Below are positions 1 to 9,855 of a stretch of DNA of 64,000 bases, one piece after another (within the stretch, counting starts at the first letter, position 1; each line of letters starts with the position of its first letter). Below the pieces are notes generated by a model. The model was given only the letters and a program-made list of their open reading frames with translations. It was not told the origin of the DNA and did no database searches. The stretch covers positions 35,683-99,682 of the forward strand of contig JAHFHC010000002.1 of assembly GCA_023247085.1 (NCBI GenBank), given 5' to 3'. The position numbers and the translations under genes were made by a program. Origin of the DNA: Microcaldota archaeon. Lineage in GTDB: Archaea; Micrarchaeota; Micrarchaeia; Norongarragalinales; UBA8480.

Positions 1-184
1 CTTTCACTATGCCGAGCTTTTCTATTTTCTTCCAGTTGTTGAACAACGTCACTCGACCAATTCCGCTTCCCTCTGCAATTTGCTGTTTTGAATAATCAAA
101 CAGCCTATTCTCCAATAAAAAATCTACAATTAAGATAACCGGCGTCCTGCCAAAATGTTCCACAAGCACAGATTCATCTTTCAT
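1..184 (-). CDS. Helix-turn-helix DNA-binding protein, C-terminus cut off by the window edge
   Basis: The minus strand reads from ATG at 184 to the window edge without a stop, giving 61 residues starting MKDESVLVEHFGRTPV. A typical winged-helix region follows (DYSKQQIAEGSGIGRVTLFNN), in which a recognition helix follows the QIAEGSGIG turn. It is probably a small archaeal transcription regulator. Fold assignment rests on pattern only. A repeat-rich region sits directly upstream (189-218), where an autoregulatory site would be expected. Confidence 0.7.
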   Translation of the reverse strand, partial: MKDESVLVEHFGRTPVILIVDFLLENRLFDYSKQQIAEGSGIGRVTLFNNWKKIEKLGIVK

Positions 185-188
185 ATTT

Positions 189-218
189 GTTCAACGTTTA
201 CTAAAATGAACGTTCAAC
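189..218. promoter_or_regulatory. Repeat pair upstream of the HTH gene, possible operator
   Basis: GTTCAAC occurs at 189-195 and again at 212-218. AACGTT occurs at 193-198 and 209-214, flanked by partly symmetric bases, so the block is both a direct repeat and an imperfect palindrome. An A/T-rich box (ATATAT near 219-226) lies behind it relative to the minus-strand HTH gene. The repeats would therefore overlap its transcription start. This is the usual layout of archaeal autorepression; the function is inferred. Confidence 0.4.
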
Positions 219-308
219 ATATATTAGCTTTGTGGTTCGCGCCGCGTTTGCCTTTTTGTCAATTTTTTTGGCAGGTAAGTTGTTAAATCCTGCTAAATAA
301 ATTCCAAA

Positions 309-581
309 ATGTGTTTTGACCTCAACTTGATAAAAGCGGATATTTTGCACAAGCTGTTCCGTAAGCGAAAGTGGGGTGCGTCGCACACTTCAGTTGACAA
401 TCTTCACAAGAGTTGTCCTTCTCACTTGAAAGGCGAATACAAAGAAGTGGCGCAGCAGCTCATTAGAGAAGGTTTCATTTTATCCAAGCCAACTGGATAC
501 GGGCAAGAAGTGTCACTTAACCCGTTAAAACGCGAAGAAATAATTGCAATCATACGAATTTTTTTTGAAGATTCACTTTAA
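309..581 (+). CDS. Small conserved archaeal protein, winged-helix-like
   Basis: This 90-residue protein has the recognisable pattern KWGASHTSVDNL ... HLKGEYKEVAQQLIREGFI ... KPTGYGQEVSLNP. I associate this with small uncharacterised archaeal proteins of about 80-90 residues. The helix-helix-strand order with a PTGYG turn suggests a winged helix. It stands alone between the divergent HTH gene and the convergent methyltransferase. No function is assigned. Confidence 0.7.
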   Translation: MCFDLNLIKADILHKLFRKRKWGASHTSVDNLHKSCPSHLKGEYKEVAQQLIREGFILSKPTGYGQEVSLNPLKREEIIAIIRIFFEDSL

Positions 582-634
582 GCTCATGAAAATGTAGCTC
601 TAGTATTTTCGGCCGTTTTGAAGTGGTTGATTTA

Positions 635-1489
635 TCATCTCTTATAACTTGCCGATGGGTTTTGCCAGTAGTCCTTAGTTCTAATTTTATAAAAGCGGCT
701 TAGATCAACTTTAGTATCGGAACTGCGTTCTAGTATAAGAAAGTAATTTCCGTCAATTGTTGTTTTACCCCTTCCAAGAGCTAGCCTTATTTCTTTAGGC
801 CACCCTATTACCGTACGCGCTCTCTTTTTTCTAAATTTAATTCCGTTTCTTTCAAGATAATCTTTTACGTGTCTCTCGTGTTTTCCAAGAAAATAGCCTG
901 GCACATGGAGAATGGCTTTGCCACCTCTTGCAAGACCATTTGCAATTACTTCCAACGCTTTTGCCTTATCAATTACATAACGCATTGTTTGAAATGCAAA
1001 AATTAAGTCTTGATCTCTTAACTCAAGCCCTTCAATAATACCAGTTCTTACTTTCACCGTGGGAACGTTTCCCATAATCATTCCAGCTAATGATCCGAAA
1101 GTATTTTGTGGTTGTAGAACGACTGGACCATCCACATCATGTTTTCCAGCGGCGTGGTCAGCTGCACTTTGCGTTAAAGTAATACCATCTAGATTTGCGA
1201 TTCCGCCTTTAAAAATTCCCAAAGTTCTTAGCGCGTATCCCCTGCCGCACCCAACTTCAAATACGTTGACTTTTCCCTTCTTACGTTCATACGCTGCATC
1301 TACTTCTTTTCTCAAGTCCATTCCTTTTGGCGGCTGCAAAACAATACTCCTCGTCATATTCCAAGGAGTCTTGCTTTCTTCAATATCTATGTAACTCCTG
1401 AGCTTTGCAGCTATTTCTCTATGTTCAACAGACTCCGGCTCAACGTGGGGAAAAGCTTTCCTTATCCACTTATGTTCAATCGGCTCCAT
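635..1489 (-). CDS. Class I SAM-dependent methyltransferase
   Basis: The protein has 284 residues. Motif I is VFEVGCGRGYALRTLG (about residues 76-91), the glycine-rich SAM-binding turn. FAFQTMRYVI and a glycine-rich AILHVPGY stretch match the later strands of a Rossmann methyltransferase. The substrate cannot be read from sequence. It is the last gene of a proS-GNAT-methyltransferase run with a 3-base gap from the GNAT gene, so it is probably co-transcribed. Modification of a translation component is conceivable but unproven. Confidence 0.75.
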   Translation of the reverse strand: MEPIEHKWIRKAFPHVEPESVEHREIAAKLRSYIDIEESKTPWNMTRSIVLQPPKGMDLRKEVDAAYERKKGKVNVFEVGCGRGYALRTLGIFKGGIANLDGITLTQSAADHAAGKHDVDGPVVLQPQNTFGSLAGMIMGNVPTVKVRTGIIEGLELRDQDLIFAFQTMRYVIDKAKALEVIANGLARGGKAILHVPGYFLGKHERHVKDYLERNGIKFRKKRARTVIGWPKEIRLALGRGKTTIDGNYFLILERSSDTKVDLSRFYKIRTKDYWQNPSASYKR

Positions 1490-1492
1490 TTT

Positions 1493-2026
1493 TTACTTTA
1501 GCCTCATGTAAACATGGCTCCAGTATTTTCCACGCACTTTTGACCAATTCGGCAGAGTAGCTACATTTTGAAATCCAACTTTTTCGTACAACGCTCGTGC
1601 TGGTTTGTTTCCCGAGAATACAGTTAAGTAAATTATCCTTGGGTGAAGCTTCCTTTTTGCTAATTTAATTAGCTCAACAAGTAGCTTCTTGCCCAGACCT
1701 TTTCCACGATATTGCCTAGCAATTGAAATTCCGACCATTGCATTGACCCGATCAACGCCCCGTTGCCTAATTGCATCACAAACGCCAATTATTTCTTTGC
1801 CTCTCCAAGCAACTAGCTTAACCATTTCCCCCTTTAGTATTTTTTCGCGTTTGCCCTTTAGCCACACTTCCTCTTCCTTCATTGAAGGCACCTTATCAAC
1901 GAGAATAAATGGTTGCGGTTTCTCTTTAACTATTTTTTCAAAGAAGTCACGAAACTGCTTTGCAGTGGCTTTGCTATCAAGTTCCCTTATCTCAACTTCT
2001 TCACCGTTCTTCAAAACGAACTTCAT
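1493..2026 (-). CDS. GNAT-family N-acetyltransferase
   Basis: The protein has 177 residues. The acetyl-CoA-binding motif A is clear as SIARQYRGKGLGKKLLVELI (around residues 100-119), followed by NKPARALYEKVGF (motif B). This is the usual arrangement in RimI-like and related acetyltransferases. Its start codon directly abuts the proS stop, which indicates translational coupling. The substrate is unknown. Confidence 0.85.
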   Translation of the reverse strand: MKFVLKNGEEVEIRELDSKATAKQFRDFFEKIVKEKPQPFILVDKVPSMKEEEVWLKGKREKILKGEMVKLVAWRGKEIIGVCDAIRQRGVDRVNAMVGISIARQYRGKGLGKKLLVELIKLAKRKLHPRIIYLTVFSGNKPARALYEKVGFQNVATLPNWSKVRGKYWSHVYMRLK

Positions 2027-3478
2027 CTAGTATTGCCTCGCTATGTAAACTTGTGCGCCTGTTTTACCACAAACGCAGCATTTTCCGCTCACTTTTTTTT
2101 CTCCAACTAGTTCGCCGCGTACTTTGCCGCCTTTTGTAAATGCTTGTAATTCCTGGCTGCATTTCACGCCTTCTTTTTCAGTGGAACAAATGAACGTCTT
2201 TGCATAGCACTTTGCGTCAAGTGCTTTTCCAACTTCTTCTTTTGTCTTTGCTGTTTTCACTTTATCTTCGAGGTCATCTTGTGCTTTTTTCAGTAAATCT
2301 TTATCTAGCTTCGCGCCTGTTTCTTTTACATTGCCAGCCATTTCGCTGAATTTGCAAGTGGTTTTATCTCGGTTATCTCTTCTGACAATCGTTGCTGTTT
2401 TTTCTTTTGCTTCCCTTGCGCCAATTTCAATGCGTAATGGAACCCCTTTGAGTTCCCAGAAATTGTACTTGTAGCCCGGAGTTTTTGTTGAATCGTCAAC
2501 TTTACACTCTACTCCATTTGCTTCAAGCTCTTCTTTTATTTCCATGCAGTATTTTTCAATGTTCTTCTCTTCGCCTGTCTTTGGAATTGGTATGATTATT
2601 GTTTGTAGCGGAGCAAGTGCGAATGGAAATACTAATCCCTTGTTGTCGCCGTGCGTTGCAATTAGGGCTGCCATCATTCTCCATATTCCTGGCCCAAAGC
2701 AAGTCGAGTGTGGCGAGTGTTCTTTTCCATTTTCGTCATTGTACTTAACGTTGAACGCCTTTGTGAAATTAGCACCAAGGTAATGCGTAGTTGCAAATTG
2801 GAGTGTTTTTCCATCTGGTAGCATTATGTCAGTTGCATAAGTTTCTACTGCACCTGCAAACTTGTCCCATTGTGGGCGCTTGAAAAAGTAAAATGGTAAA
2901 CACATAACTTCAGCGCATTTTTCAAGTATTTTTTTATCTTCTTCAACTTGTGCTCTTGCCTCTTTTTCGTTGGCAAATACGTTGTGAGTTTCAATCCACA
3001 TGAATTCACAGCCACGCATAAAGGGGTTAGTTTCGCTTTCATTGCGAAAAACTGTGCATGATTGATAGTACTTTATAGGCAAGTCAGAGTGACTTTTTAC
3101 CCACAAGTTGTACATTTGGTAAAATGCAGTTTCACTTGTTGGCCGAAGCGCTAGCCTTCGAGCCATGTCATGTTCTCCTTGTTTTGTTATCCAGTAAACT
3201 TCTGGAGTAAACCCTTCAGCGTGTTCTTTTTCAACTTCAAAATTATCTTCAGGGATAACTGTTGGAAAAGAAACTGGCTCGTGCCCATATTTTTCCAATT
3301 CAGTTTCAAATAACTTATAGAGCTTTTTGAAAACCTTCATTGACCACGGCTTATGTACGACAAAGCCTTGCACGTTATAGCGAATGTCTGCCAAGTCTGC
3401 GGCGTAGATAATTGTGTTATACCAGCTGGAAAAGTCATTTTCTTTATCTTTGTTAAATTCACGTGAACTCATTTGCAT
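2027..3478 (-). CDS. proS: Prolyl-tRNA synthetase, archaeal/eukaryotic type
   Basis: ProRS charges tRNA-Pro with proline. The 483-residue length fits the archaeal/eukaryotic class, which lacks the bacterial editing insertion. Class II motif 2 is seen in YQSCTVFRNE and RGCEFMWIETHN; motif 3 is in the HGDNKGLVFPFALAP segment. The C-terminus ends in Cys-containing segments (KCYAKTFICS; GKCCVCGK) and a terminal Tyr (ARQY), typical of the zinc-binding C-terminal domain of this subgroup. It heads an apparent operon with a GNAT and a methyltransferase. Its cognate tRNA-Pro(CGG) is in this window at 56.7 kb. Confidence 0.97.
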   Translation of the reverse strand: MQMSSREFNKDKENDFSSWYNTIIYAADLADIRYNVQGFVVHKPWSMKVFKKLYKLFETELEKYGHEPVSFPTVIPEDNFEVEKEHAEGFTPEVYWITKQGEHDMARRLALRPTSETAFYQMYNLWVKSHSDLPIKYYQSCTVFRNESETNPFMRGCEFMWIETHNVFANEKEARAQVEEDKKILEKCAEVMCLPFYFFKRPQWDKFAGAVETYATDIMLPDGKTLQFATTHYLGANFTKAFNVKYNDENGKEHSPHSTCFGPGIWRMMAALIATHGDNKGLVFPFALAPLQTIIIPIPKTGEEKNIEKYCMEIKEELEANGVECKVDDSTKTPGYKYNFWELKGVPLRIEIGAREAKEKTATIVRRDNRDKTTCKFSEMAGNVKETGAKLDKDLLKKAQDDLEDKVKTAKTKEEVGKALDAKCYAKTFICSTEKEGVKCSQELQAFTKGGKVRGELVGEKKVSGKCCVCGKTGAQVYIARQY

Positions 3479-3543
3479 AGTTTATGCTCGTCCTCCTTTT
3501 GTTCTTTTATTTTACTGTACTTTTCTTGGAAATCTGATACGTT

Positions 3544-4953
3544 TTAAATCCACTCTTCTTTTACCAACAAGTATTTAGCCAGTACATTGAGATTGGTTTT
3601 ACTTACTTTTTTCACAAGCGATACCTTAGCGCTTTTAGCAGGTACGATAAAATGCGAAGCAATGCCCGTTTTTTCCATTCTCAATAGCTGCTCAGTTATT
3701 TTGATAAGTTCAATTTCATGTTGTTCAACGTCTATGCACACTTTTTCTCCGTTTAAGTATGGCCCTCGGCTTATTTTTTTACCTTTCAAAAAGCCCACAA
3801 CGTTTTCGCTATGCCAAGCTGGTGGCCCAACGAGTTGCTTTACTTTCGGTAGCTCACTTGACGTAACTTCAAATAACAATTGCCCAGTTGAATAAGAGTC
3901 ACAGCTTCCAAATAAGTGAAAGCCACTTGCTTCTAGTTGCTTGAAAATGTTTTTTTCAGTTCGCTTAAACTGGGGGAATAAAATGTCGTCAACTACATCT
4001 GGTTTTTTTAGTTCAATTAACAAAAACGTTGTGCCGCGTTTAGAGATTATTTTATTCAATATCTTCGCTTTACTTTGACTTGCTAATTGGCTTTTTTCTT
4101 TAAAGAAAGCTTCGCTTGGTTTTTTTACAAACGCTTTTGCTAACAAAATGAACTTTGCTAAACTCTGTGAAGAAATTGCAGCTGCCGCGTTTCTATTGCG
4201 GTCAATCACATCGATTAGTATAATTGACGCATCTTTGAAGCGGTGTAGTAGTTCAACTTTGCCTTGCTTTGTTTCAGAATTCCACGTGCCTTCGTAATCA
4301 ACTATTATTGGAGGTAGCCAAATTGCTGCTTCGCGTAGTAAGTTCTCTAAGTCGCCGTACTTTAGCATTAGTTGCTCGCACACTAGGCCAGAGAAGCCGC
4401 CGATTTCCACTTCTGCGCCGTAAATTTGGTTTGTTTTTAAGAGTTTTTTCAAAACCCTGACATCGCGACGCTGGCGTTGCGTTAATTTTTTTTGTAAATA
4501 ATCCATGTGCAATGGCGAGCGGTCAACTGCGCTTTTAATTCCAGTGTTAGGTTCAACTTTAAAGCAGGGGATTACTTCAATTTGGAAACCTGCAACGTTT
4601 GATTGAAGGTAAGGGTGTTCAGCATAGTGCGTTTCCCATTTTGTTTTTACTGCTTTTTTTGCTGCATCAAACGTTTTCTTAACAATAACTTCTTCATTCA
4701 TCTCGCGAGGAAATGCCGCAAACAAGTCGATATCTCGATCCCCGCGTAAACCAGTGTCACGCGCTGCGCTGCCTACAAAAGTAACTTCGACTGTTTTTGG
4801 CAAGAATTTTTCTAAATTCGAAATGACTTCGGCTGCGAATTTCTTCTCTTCTTTTAGCTCCGCTGGAGAAGGTGAAACCTCACCAGCTATTTTAGCAAAT
4901 ACGCGCTCCATTTCCATATAACTAGAAATACTCTGTGGTTGAATAAAAACCAA
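3544..4953 (-). CDS. cca: CCA-adding enzyme, archaeal class I
   Basis: The enzyme adds the 3' CCA end to tRNAs. The 469-residue length matches archaeal class I enzymes. The catalytic nucleotidyltransferase signature is FVGSAARDTGLRGDRDIDLF (around residues 58-77), with the metal-binding Asp pair in RDIDLF. Body and tail regions follow (HRFKDASIILIDVIDRNRNAAAAIS). None of the five tRNA genes in this window encodes CCA, so this activity is required. It lies just upstream of proS on the same strand. Confidence 0.95.
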   Translation of the reverse strand: MVFIQPQSISSYMEMERVFAKIAGEVSPSPAELKEEKKFAAEVISNLEKFLPKTVEVTFVGSAARDTGLRGDRDIDLFAAFPREMNEEVIVKKTFDAAKKAVKTKWETHYAEHPYLQSNVAGFQIEVIPCFKVEPNTGIKSAVDRSPLHMDYLQKKLTQRQRRDVRVLKKLLKTNQIYGAEVEIGGFSGLVCEQLMLKYGDLENLLREAAIWLPPIIVDYEGTWNSETKQGKVELLHRFKDASIILIDVIDRNRNAAAAISSQSLAKFILLAKAFVKKPSEAFFKEKSQLASQSKAKILNKIISKRGTTFLLIELKKPDVVDDILFPQFKRTEKNIFKQLEASGFHLFGSCDSYSTGQLLFEVTSSELPKVKQLVGPPAWHSENVVGFLKGKKISRGPYLNGEKVCIDVEQHEIELIKITEQLLRMEKTGIASHFIVPAKSAKVSLVKKVSKTNLNVLAKYLLVKEEWI

Positions 4954-4997
4954 GGCGATGGGAGCAATCTACTTATATGTTGCGAGATTAATTAAGT

Positions 4998-5492
4998 TTG
5001 ATTGCTGTGGTTTTGATTCGCCGTGCTAAAAAGTCAGATAAGCGCCAATTGTTGGGGCTGTCAAGAGAGTTTCACAATTCAACGCGCTTGAATCGCCGCA
5101 TTGTATCTGCGAAATTATTTCAATTACTTGCTCGGGATTTCAAACATTATCATAAAGAAAAAATAGCTAAGTACACTAACGCCGACGAAGATAACGCGAC
5201 TTTTGTAGCTGAAGAAAACGGAAAGTTGATTGGGTTTATTTATGGCCGAATAGAAGAAGCCCAAAAAAAGAAGTTAAAGCGAATTGGGTACGTTGCAGAT
5301 TGGTTTGTGCTTGAAGGATTTAGGCACAAGGGTATCGGAAGGAGATTGTGGGCTCAACTAATAATTTGGTTTAAGTTAAAGAAATGCGATTGCATTGAAC
5401 TCAAAGTCTATCCGGACAACGAACCATCAAAGAAAATATACCGAAAGCTAGGCTTAATTGAAAAAGATATTATAATGGGAAAAAAACTCTGA
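4998..5492 (+). CDS. GNAT-family N-acetyltransferase
   Basis: This 164-residue protein carries a GNAT acetyl-CoA site, VLEGFRHKGIGRRLWAQLI, and then NEPSKKIYRKLGL near the C-terminus. No ATG starts the frame: TTG at 4998 or GTG at 5007 are the candidates. An A/T-rich box (TTATAT near 4974) lies about 25 bases upstream, which would make the mRNA nearly leaderless. It diverges from cca across a 44-base gap. Substrate unknown. Confidence 0.82.
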   Translation: MIAVVLIRRAKKSDKRQLLGLSREFHNSTRLNRRIVSAKLFQLLARDFKHYHKEKIAKYTNADEDNATFVAEENGKLIGFIYGRIEEAQKKKLKRIGYVADWFVLEGFRHKGIGRRLWAQLIIWFKLKKCDCIELKVYPDNEPSKKIYRKLGLIEKDIIMGKKL

Positions 5493-5529
5493 TTGAGCTT
5501 TTCTGATTACTTTACTTTGATTAGGTCTT

Positions 5530-7515
5530 TTACTTTAATTCTATTCTTATTTTTTCAAGCAAGCTTTTCTTTTTGTTTGACGGCGCTAGCGCGTGTTGAA
5601 GCACTTGAACTATATTCTCAACTGGCACTATTTCAATTGCCTTGAGTTGCTTTGGTGATAGCACGAGGTCTCCATAGTTAGATTTTGGAATTATGATTGT
5701 TTTAATTCCCGCATTTATCGCTGCCTCTGCTTTTTGCGTTACGCCGCCAATTGGCAGCACTTCTCCTCTTACGCTAAGCGAGCCAGTCATAGCGATGTTT
5801 TGCAAAATCGGTGCTTCTTCCAATGCTGAGATCACTGCAGTTGCAACACTAATGCTTGCACTATCGCCTTCAACTCCCTCGTAAGTTTGCAAGAACTGCA
5901 CGTGAATATCATAAGAAGAAATATCCTTACCAGTGTGCTTTTTGATAATAGCAGAAACGTTTTCAACTGCTTCTTTTGCAATGCTCCCTAGTTTACCCGT
6001 TGCAATGATTCTGCCTTCTTCTTTGCTTGACGATGGCGCAATTTCAGCAACAATTGGCAAAACAATCCCGCTGTCGCCCATTACTGCCAATCCATTTACT
6101 TTGCCTATTTGCTTGCCGTTTATTGTAAATACTTTATAGTCTTTCTTTTGTTCAAGCATTTGGCTAGCTATTTGTTGTTCTAAAGTCTGTGAAAGCTTCT
6201 TAGCTAATTCAACGTGCGCTAAAGTTGCATATTTCGCTCCTTCTTGTTGCGCGATATCGCCTGCTGCGCGTATAAGCCCGCCTAATTCGCGCAATTTCAA
6301 TGTTAATTTTCCTTTTCGTCCACTTCGCTTTCGTGCTTCGTTTATGATTTCCATAACTGCTTCGCGTTCAAAGTGAGGAATTTTGCCGTCTTTTTTCACT
6401 TCTTGCGCAATGAATTTACAAATCTTCATCCTGTTCTCTTTTGTATCTTGAATACTTTCATCCATGTAAACTTCATAGCCATACCCTCGTATGCGTGAAC
6501 GCAATGCAGGATGCATGTACTTGATGTCGCTGTAATTCCCAGCGGCGATTAATACGAAATCACATGGCACAGCTTGTGTTTTTACTAATGCGCCAGAACT
6601 CATTTCGCTTTGGCCAGTGATTGAATATTTCTTTTCTTGCATAGCTGTTAATAGTTCTTGTTGGCTACGCGCTTTGATTGTTGCAACTTCGTCAACAAAC
6701 AACACTCCTTTGTTAGCTCTATGTATTGCTCCAGCTTCAATTCGAAGATGCGCCGGCGTGCCCAATCCTCCCGACTGCAAGGGATCGTGCCTGCAGTCCC
6801 CAAGTAGTGCTCCTGCTCGTGCGCCTGTTGCGTCGACGAACGGTGCTTTTTTCTTGTCGTGGTTATCAACAAGGAGTTTCATTTGCTCGTGTTCCATTCC
6901 GGGCATTAGCTTACCTTTACCTATTTGCGTTGCAAATGTCAACATCGCGGACATTACAAAGAGTCCAATTAGCAACGCTGCGGTGATTATGTCCCCCAAA
7001 TGCGGGCGAGCGTAGAATAATAGGAGGAAAGAAACGAGGATGACAACTGCCATTACTATTAGGTTTACATTGCTGCCTGACATGCGTGCTTTCATTCTGT
7101 TCGCTTGAAGCATTTTTCGGCCTTCGCCGGCTTTTACTACTTTGATAACTGGGGCATTTTCATCTTCAGAATTTTGGTAAACAAGTATATCTTCAAGAGC
7201 TTCAACTGGCAGCAATTCCGCCATTGCTTGAGCTAACATTGACTTGCCAGTTCCAGGTGAGCCAATTAGTAATACGTTGCGTTTTTGGCTAGAAGCTTTT
7301 TTGATTATATTCACTGCCCTTTCCTGGCCAATGATTTGGTCAATAACCTTATCCGAAACAGGGATATCCGCAGTAGAATCGAACTTGTCAAAGTCAACTG
7401 AATCCGTAGCTTGAGTTTCTTTAGAAACCTTGCGCGCTTTAGACTTCTTAGTATTCACTTCTTTGATATTCGCTTCTTCGGTACCGTCAGTATCTTGATT
7501 ATTTTCTGTTGCCAT
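5530..7515 (-). CDS. lonB: Membrane-anchored archaeal Lon protease (LonB)
   Basis: ATP-dependent protease of the inner membrane face, 661 residues from the ATG at 7515. The ATPase domain has Walker A GSPGTGKS and Walker B VLFVDEVA. Two adjacent transmembrane helices are inserted in the ATPase domain ([17 protein letters not shown] and [19 protein letters not shown]), the hallmark of archaeal LonB. The C-terminal protease domain shows the catalytic Ser in [12 protein letters not shown] and the Lys in [11 protein letters not shown] longer frame opens at 7596 but would run into the divergent RNase Z gene, so the MATENN start is preferred. Confidence 0.96.
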   Translation of the reverse strand: MATENNQDTDGTEEANIKEVNTKKSKARKVSKETQATDSVDFDKFDSTADIPVSDKVIDQIIGQERAVNIIKKASSQKRNVLLIGSPGTGKSMLAQAMAELLPVEALEDILVYQNSEDENAPVIKVVKAGEGRKMLQANRMKARMSGSNVNLIVMAVVILVSFLLLFYARPHLGDIITAALLIGLFVMSAMLTFATQIGKGKLMPGMEHEQMKLLVDNHDKKKAPFVDATGARAGALLGDCRHDPLQSGGLGTPAHLRIEAGAIHRANKGVLFVDEVATIKARSQQELLTAMQEKKYSITGQSEMSSGALVKTQAVPCDFVLIAAGNYSDIKYMHPALRSRIRGYGYEVYMDESIQDTKENRMKICKFIAQEVKKDGKIPHFEREAVMEIINEARKRSGRKGKLTLKLRELGGLIRAAGDIAQQEGAKYATLAHVELAKKLSQTLEQQIASQMLEQKKDYKVFTINGKQIGKVNGLAVMGDSGIVLPIVAEIAPSSSKEEGRIIATGKLGSIAKEAVENVSAIIKKHTGKDISSYDIHVQFLQTYEGVEGDSASISVATAVISALEEAPILQNIAMTGSLSVRGEVLPIGGVTQKAEAAINAGIKTIIIPKSNYGDLVLSPKQLKAIEIVPVENIVQVLQHALAPSNKKKSLLEKIRIELK

Positions 7516-7558
7516 ATTGTATATAGCTTTATCAATTTCCTTGTTTAATATTCTTAAC

Positions 7559-8455
7559 ATGATTCGAATAATTGCACTTGGAACAAGCGGGAGCATGCCA
7601 ACTCCAAAATCTCCCCCTAGTTGCTTTGCGGTGAAATGGGGCGGCGTTTACTTATTTGACTGCTGCGAAGGCGGGCAACGTCAAATGATGAAGTACAACG
7701 TAAGTTTCGCTGGAATTGACGCCATCTTTCTATCTCACTTACATGCCGATCATTTTGTTGGCATATTTGGCTTATTACACTCAATGAATTTCACTGGCCG
7801 TACAAATGCACTGAAGTTATTCGGACCACGTGGCACAAAAAAACTCTTTTCCTCTATTTTTGCATTGAAAGAATTCACAATGCGATTTCCAATTGAAATA
7901 CTTGAAGTTGAAGCATCCAAAAAACCTTTTTTCCAAACTGATTTATTTTCCGTCAAAGCGTTCGACGTAAAGCACAACGCTCCACATTCTCTTGGCTATG
8001 TTTTACAAGGGCTACCTTATCGCCGGTTTGACATGGAAAAATGTAAAAAAGTTGGCGTGCAAGGAAAGGATTTTTCGATATTGCAAGAAAAAGGTGAAGT
8101 TATGGCGAACGGCAAAAAAGTCAAGTATGCAGATGTAACTTACGTACAAGATGGGAAAAAAATCGTTTACACCGGCGACACTGCGCCGTGTAGTTCAATT
8201 GCAACAAATGCCAAAAATGCAGATTTACTTATACACGATGCATGCTTCTTAGAAAAACATAAGGCACACGCCAAACAAAAACTACACTCGACGTGTCTAG
8301 ATGCTGGGAAAAATGCGAAAAAAGCCAAAGTGAAAAAATTACTACTCACGCACTTTTCAAACCGTTACGATGACCAAACCGAATTACTTAAAGAATCCAA
8401 AACCGTTTTCGAAAACAGCGAATTAGCCCAACCCGGATTAGAGATTATGATTTAA
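7559..8455 (+). CDS. rnz: Ribonuclease Z (tRNA 3'-endonuclease)
   Basis: Metallo-beta-lactamase-fold nuclease that removes tRNA 3' trailers so CCA can be added. It has 298 residues from ATG 7559 ([16 protein letters not shown]). Metal ligands are visible in [20 protein letters not shown] and LLTHFSNRY. The substrate-recognition exosite region lies in between. It diverges from lonB with 43 bases between the two start codons, so both promoters must overlap. Functionally it acts on the tRNAs of this window together with cca. Confidence 0.93.
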   Translation: MIRIIALGTSGSMPTPKSPPSCFAVKWGGVYLFDCCEGGQRQMMKYNVSFAGIDAIFLSHLHADHFVGIFGLLHSMNFTGRTNALKLFGPRGTKKLFSSIFALKEFTMRFPIEILEVEASKKPFFQTDLFSVKAFDVKHNAPHSLGYVLQGLPYRRFDMEKCKKVGVQGKDFSILQEKGEVMANGKKVKYADVTYVQDGKKIVYTGDTAPCSSIATNAKNADLLIHDACFLEKHKAHAKQKLHSTCLDAGKNAKKAKVKKLLLTHFSNRYDDQTELLKESKTVFENSELAQPGLEIMI

Positions 8456-8530
8456 GTATAATCCCTCCTCGCGACAAAGTTTAAGTTCGCCTTTTACCTA
8501 TAACTCTTCGCTAATTGGCGATGATTTGAT

Positions 8531-9259
8531 ATGATTCAATGGATTTGTTTTGACTGGGGAGACACGCTAGCGGATATACGTGGAACTTACGAAGAGATGG
8601 AACGTGACCATGGGGTTTACAACACTTTACAGCACTTCGGAATTAAAGTTCAATTAGATGAATTTGATTTAGCATACGCTGAAGTTTCCAAACGCTTTTC
8701 AGTTGCACTACGCGGCAATACTAAGCGTTGGCAAAAAGGCTTCTTCTTCCTTGAGCTTTGTAATCGACTTAACTTTCCAATTACAGAGGAAGAGTCCAGT
8801 CGAATGGGTGATTATTATAACCAACAATTTATTTCGAAGTTGAAACTGTTGCCCGGCGCTGCTGAGCTAGTTGAATCCCTTGCTAAAAATAATGCAATTC
8901 GCCTTGCGCTTATTTCAAATGCAAATGGCGAACGTGTACGCAAACAACTTGAGTTCTTCAAGCTAAACACTTATTTCTCAATTGTATTGATTTCAGATGA
9001 ACTTGGCTACGAAAAGTCAAGCGTTGAACCATTCAATATATTCTTGCAACTCGCCAAGCAAATGAATCCCGATACAATTCCGAGCCAATGTGTCATGATT
9101 GGCGATCGAGCAGATGAAGATGGCTACGCTAAAAACGCAGGTATGAAAACAATCATAGTAAAGCGGACTCACCGTGCTACATCTAAAGATGATGTTGCTC
9201 CAGATTACGTTGTTGACGATTTATATGATTTGAAAAAACTACTAGTGACCTTGTTATAA
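8531..9259 (+). CDS. HAD-superfamily hydrolase
   Basis: The protein has 242 residues. Motif I is FDWGDTLAD, motif II LALISNANGERV, motif III ends with a Lys near YEKSSVEPF, and motif IV is MIGDRADEDGYAKNAGM. The classic DxD of motif I appears as DWGDT, a variant seen in some HAD proteins, where Gly occupies the position of the usual acid/base Asp. A phosphatase role is probable; substrate unknown. Confidence 0.85.
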   Translation: MIQWICFDWGDTLADIRGTYEEMERDHGVYNTLQHFGIKVQLDEFDLAYAEVSKRFSVALRGNTKRWQKGFFFLELCNRLNFPITEEESSRMGDYYNQQFISKLKLLPGAAELVESLAKNNAIRLALISNANGERVRKQLEFFKLNTYFSIVLISDELGYEKSSVEPFNIFLQLAKQMNPDTIPSQCVMIGDRADEDGYAKNAGMKTIIVKRTHRATSKDDVAPDYVVDDLYDLKKLLVTLL

Positions 9260-9312
9260 GGGTTTTAAAACGAAGTTTTCCTATTAATTTTTACTTTTAA
9301 GAGGTTATTGTT

Positions 9313-9855
9313 ATGAATAAACAAGAGTTAATCACAACTACGGTAGTATTCCTAATTATTTTTGGCCTAGCATTTAGCTTCACATCTTGGCTCAAAATTC
9401 AAAACACAACGCTGTACGATTTCAAAATAGTTTCCCAAACACCTGCAGTTGATACTCTAAGTCAAATATTTCACCAAAACCGTTCACTTATACTGCGTGA
9501 AGAGTTAACAGCTAAACCATCTAGACAAAATAGCGCCATTGCGTCAATGGCAGCTGAACTCGTTTATGCTTCAACTGCAATGCACGTTCCAGTGTACGTA
9601 TACGCTACTGTAAATGGAGTTCCTGTAAATGAAACTTGTAATCTCAACAATTCAAATTGCGGCGCGCCTGACATAATTGTTCGGCCTGAAGCGTCTTCAA
9701 ACCCATGCAATTGTATTATACTAAACACTAACAAAACAATGGAAATAAGTGGGTCAATTGATTTCATGCTTCAAAGTGCTGCAAATATACGAAAAGTAGT
9801 GTACTTAGCCGCGTCTCCACTTGAAACACAAGCGCCGGTGAACAAAAGTGAATAA
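9313..9855 (+). CDS. Membrane-anchored extracytoplasmic protein of unknown function
   Basis: This 180-residue protein has one N-terminal hydrophobic segment (TTVVFLIIFGLAFSFTSWL, residues 9-27). A soluble domain follows with paired cysteines (CNLNNSNC and NPCNC). Asn-Xaa-Thr/Ser sequons are frequent, fitting an exported glycoprotein. GAGG precedes the ATG as a ribosome site. Its last codons overlap the GTG start of pheS, so translation of the two is probably coupled, although no functional link is obvious. Confidence 0.65.
   Translation: MNKQELITTTVVFLIIFGLAFSFTSWLKIQNTTLYDFKIVSQTPAVDTLSQIFHQNRSLILREELTAKPSRQNSAIASMAAELVYASTAMHVPVYVYATVNGVPVNETCNLNNSNCGAPDIIVRPEASSNPCNCIILNTNKTMEISGSIDFMLQSAANIRKVVYLAASPLETQAPVNKSE

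Noticed and set aside
6617-7015. Long open frames opposite lonB
   Set aside because: They lie fully inside a strongly supported gene, have Cys/Ala/Pro-rich shadow composition and match no family.
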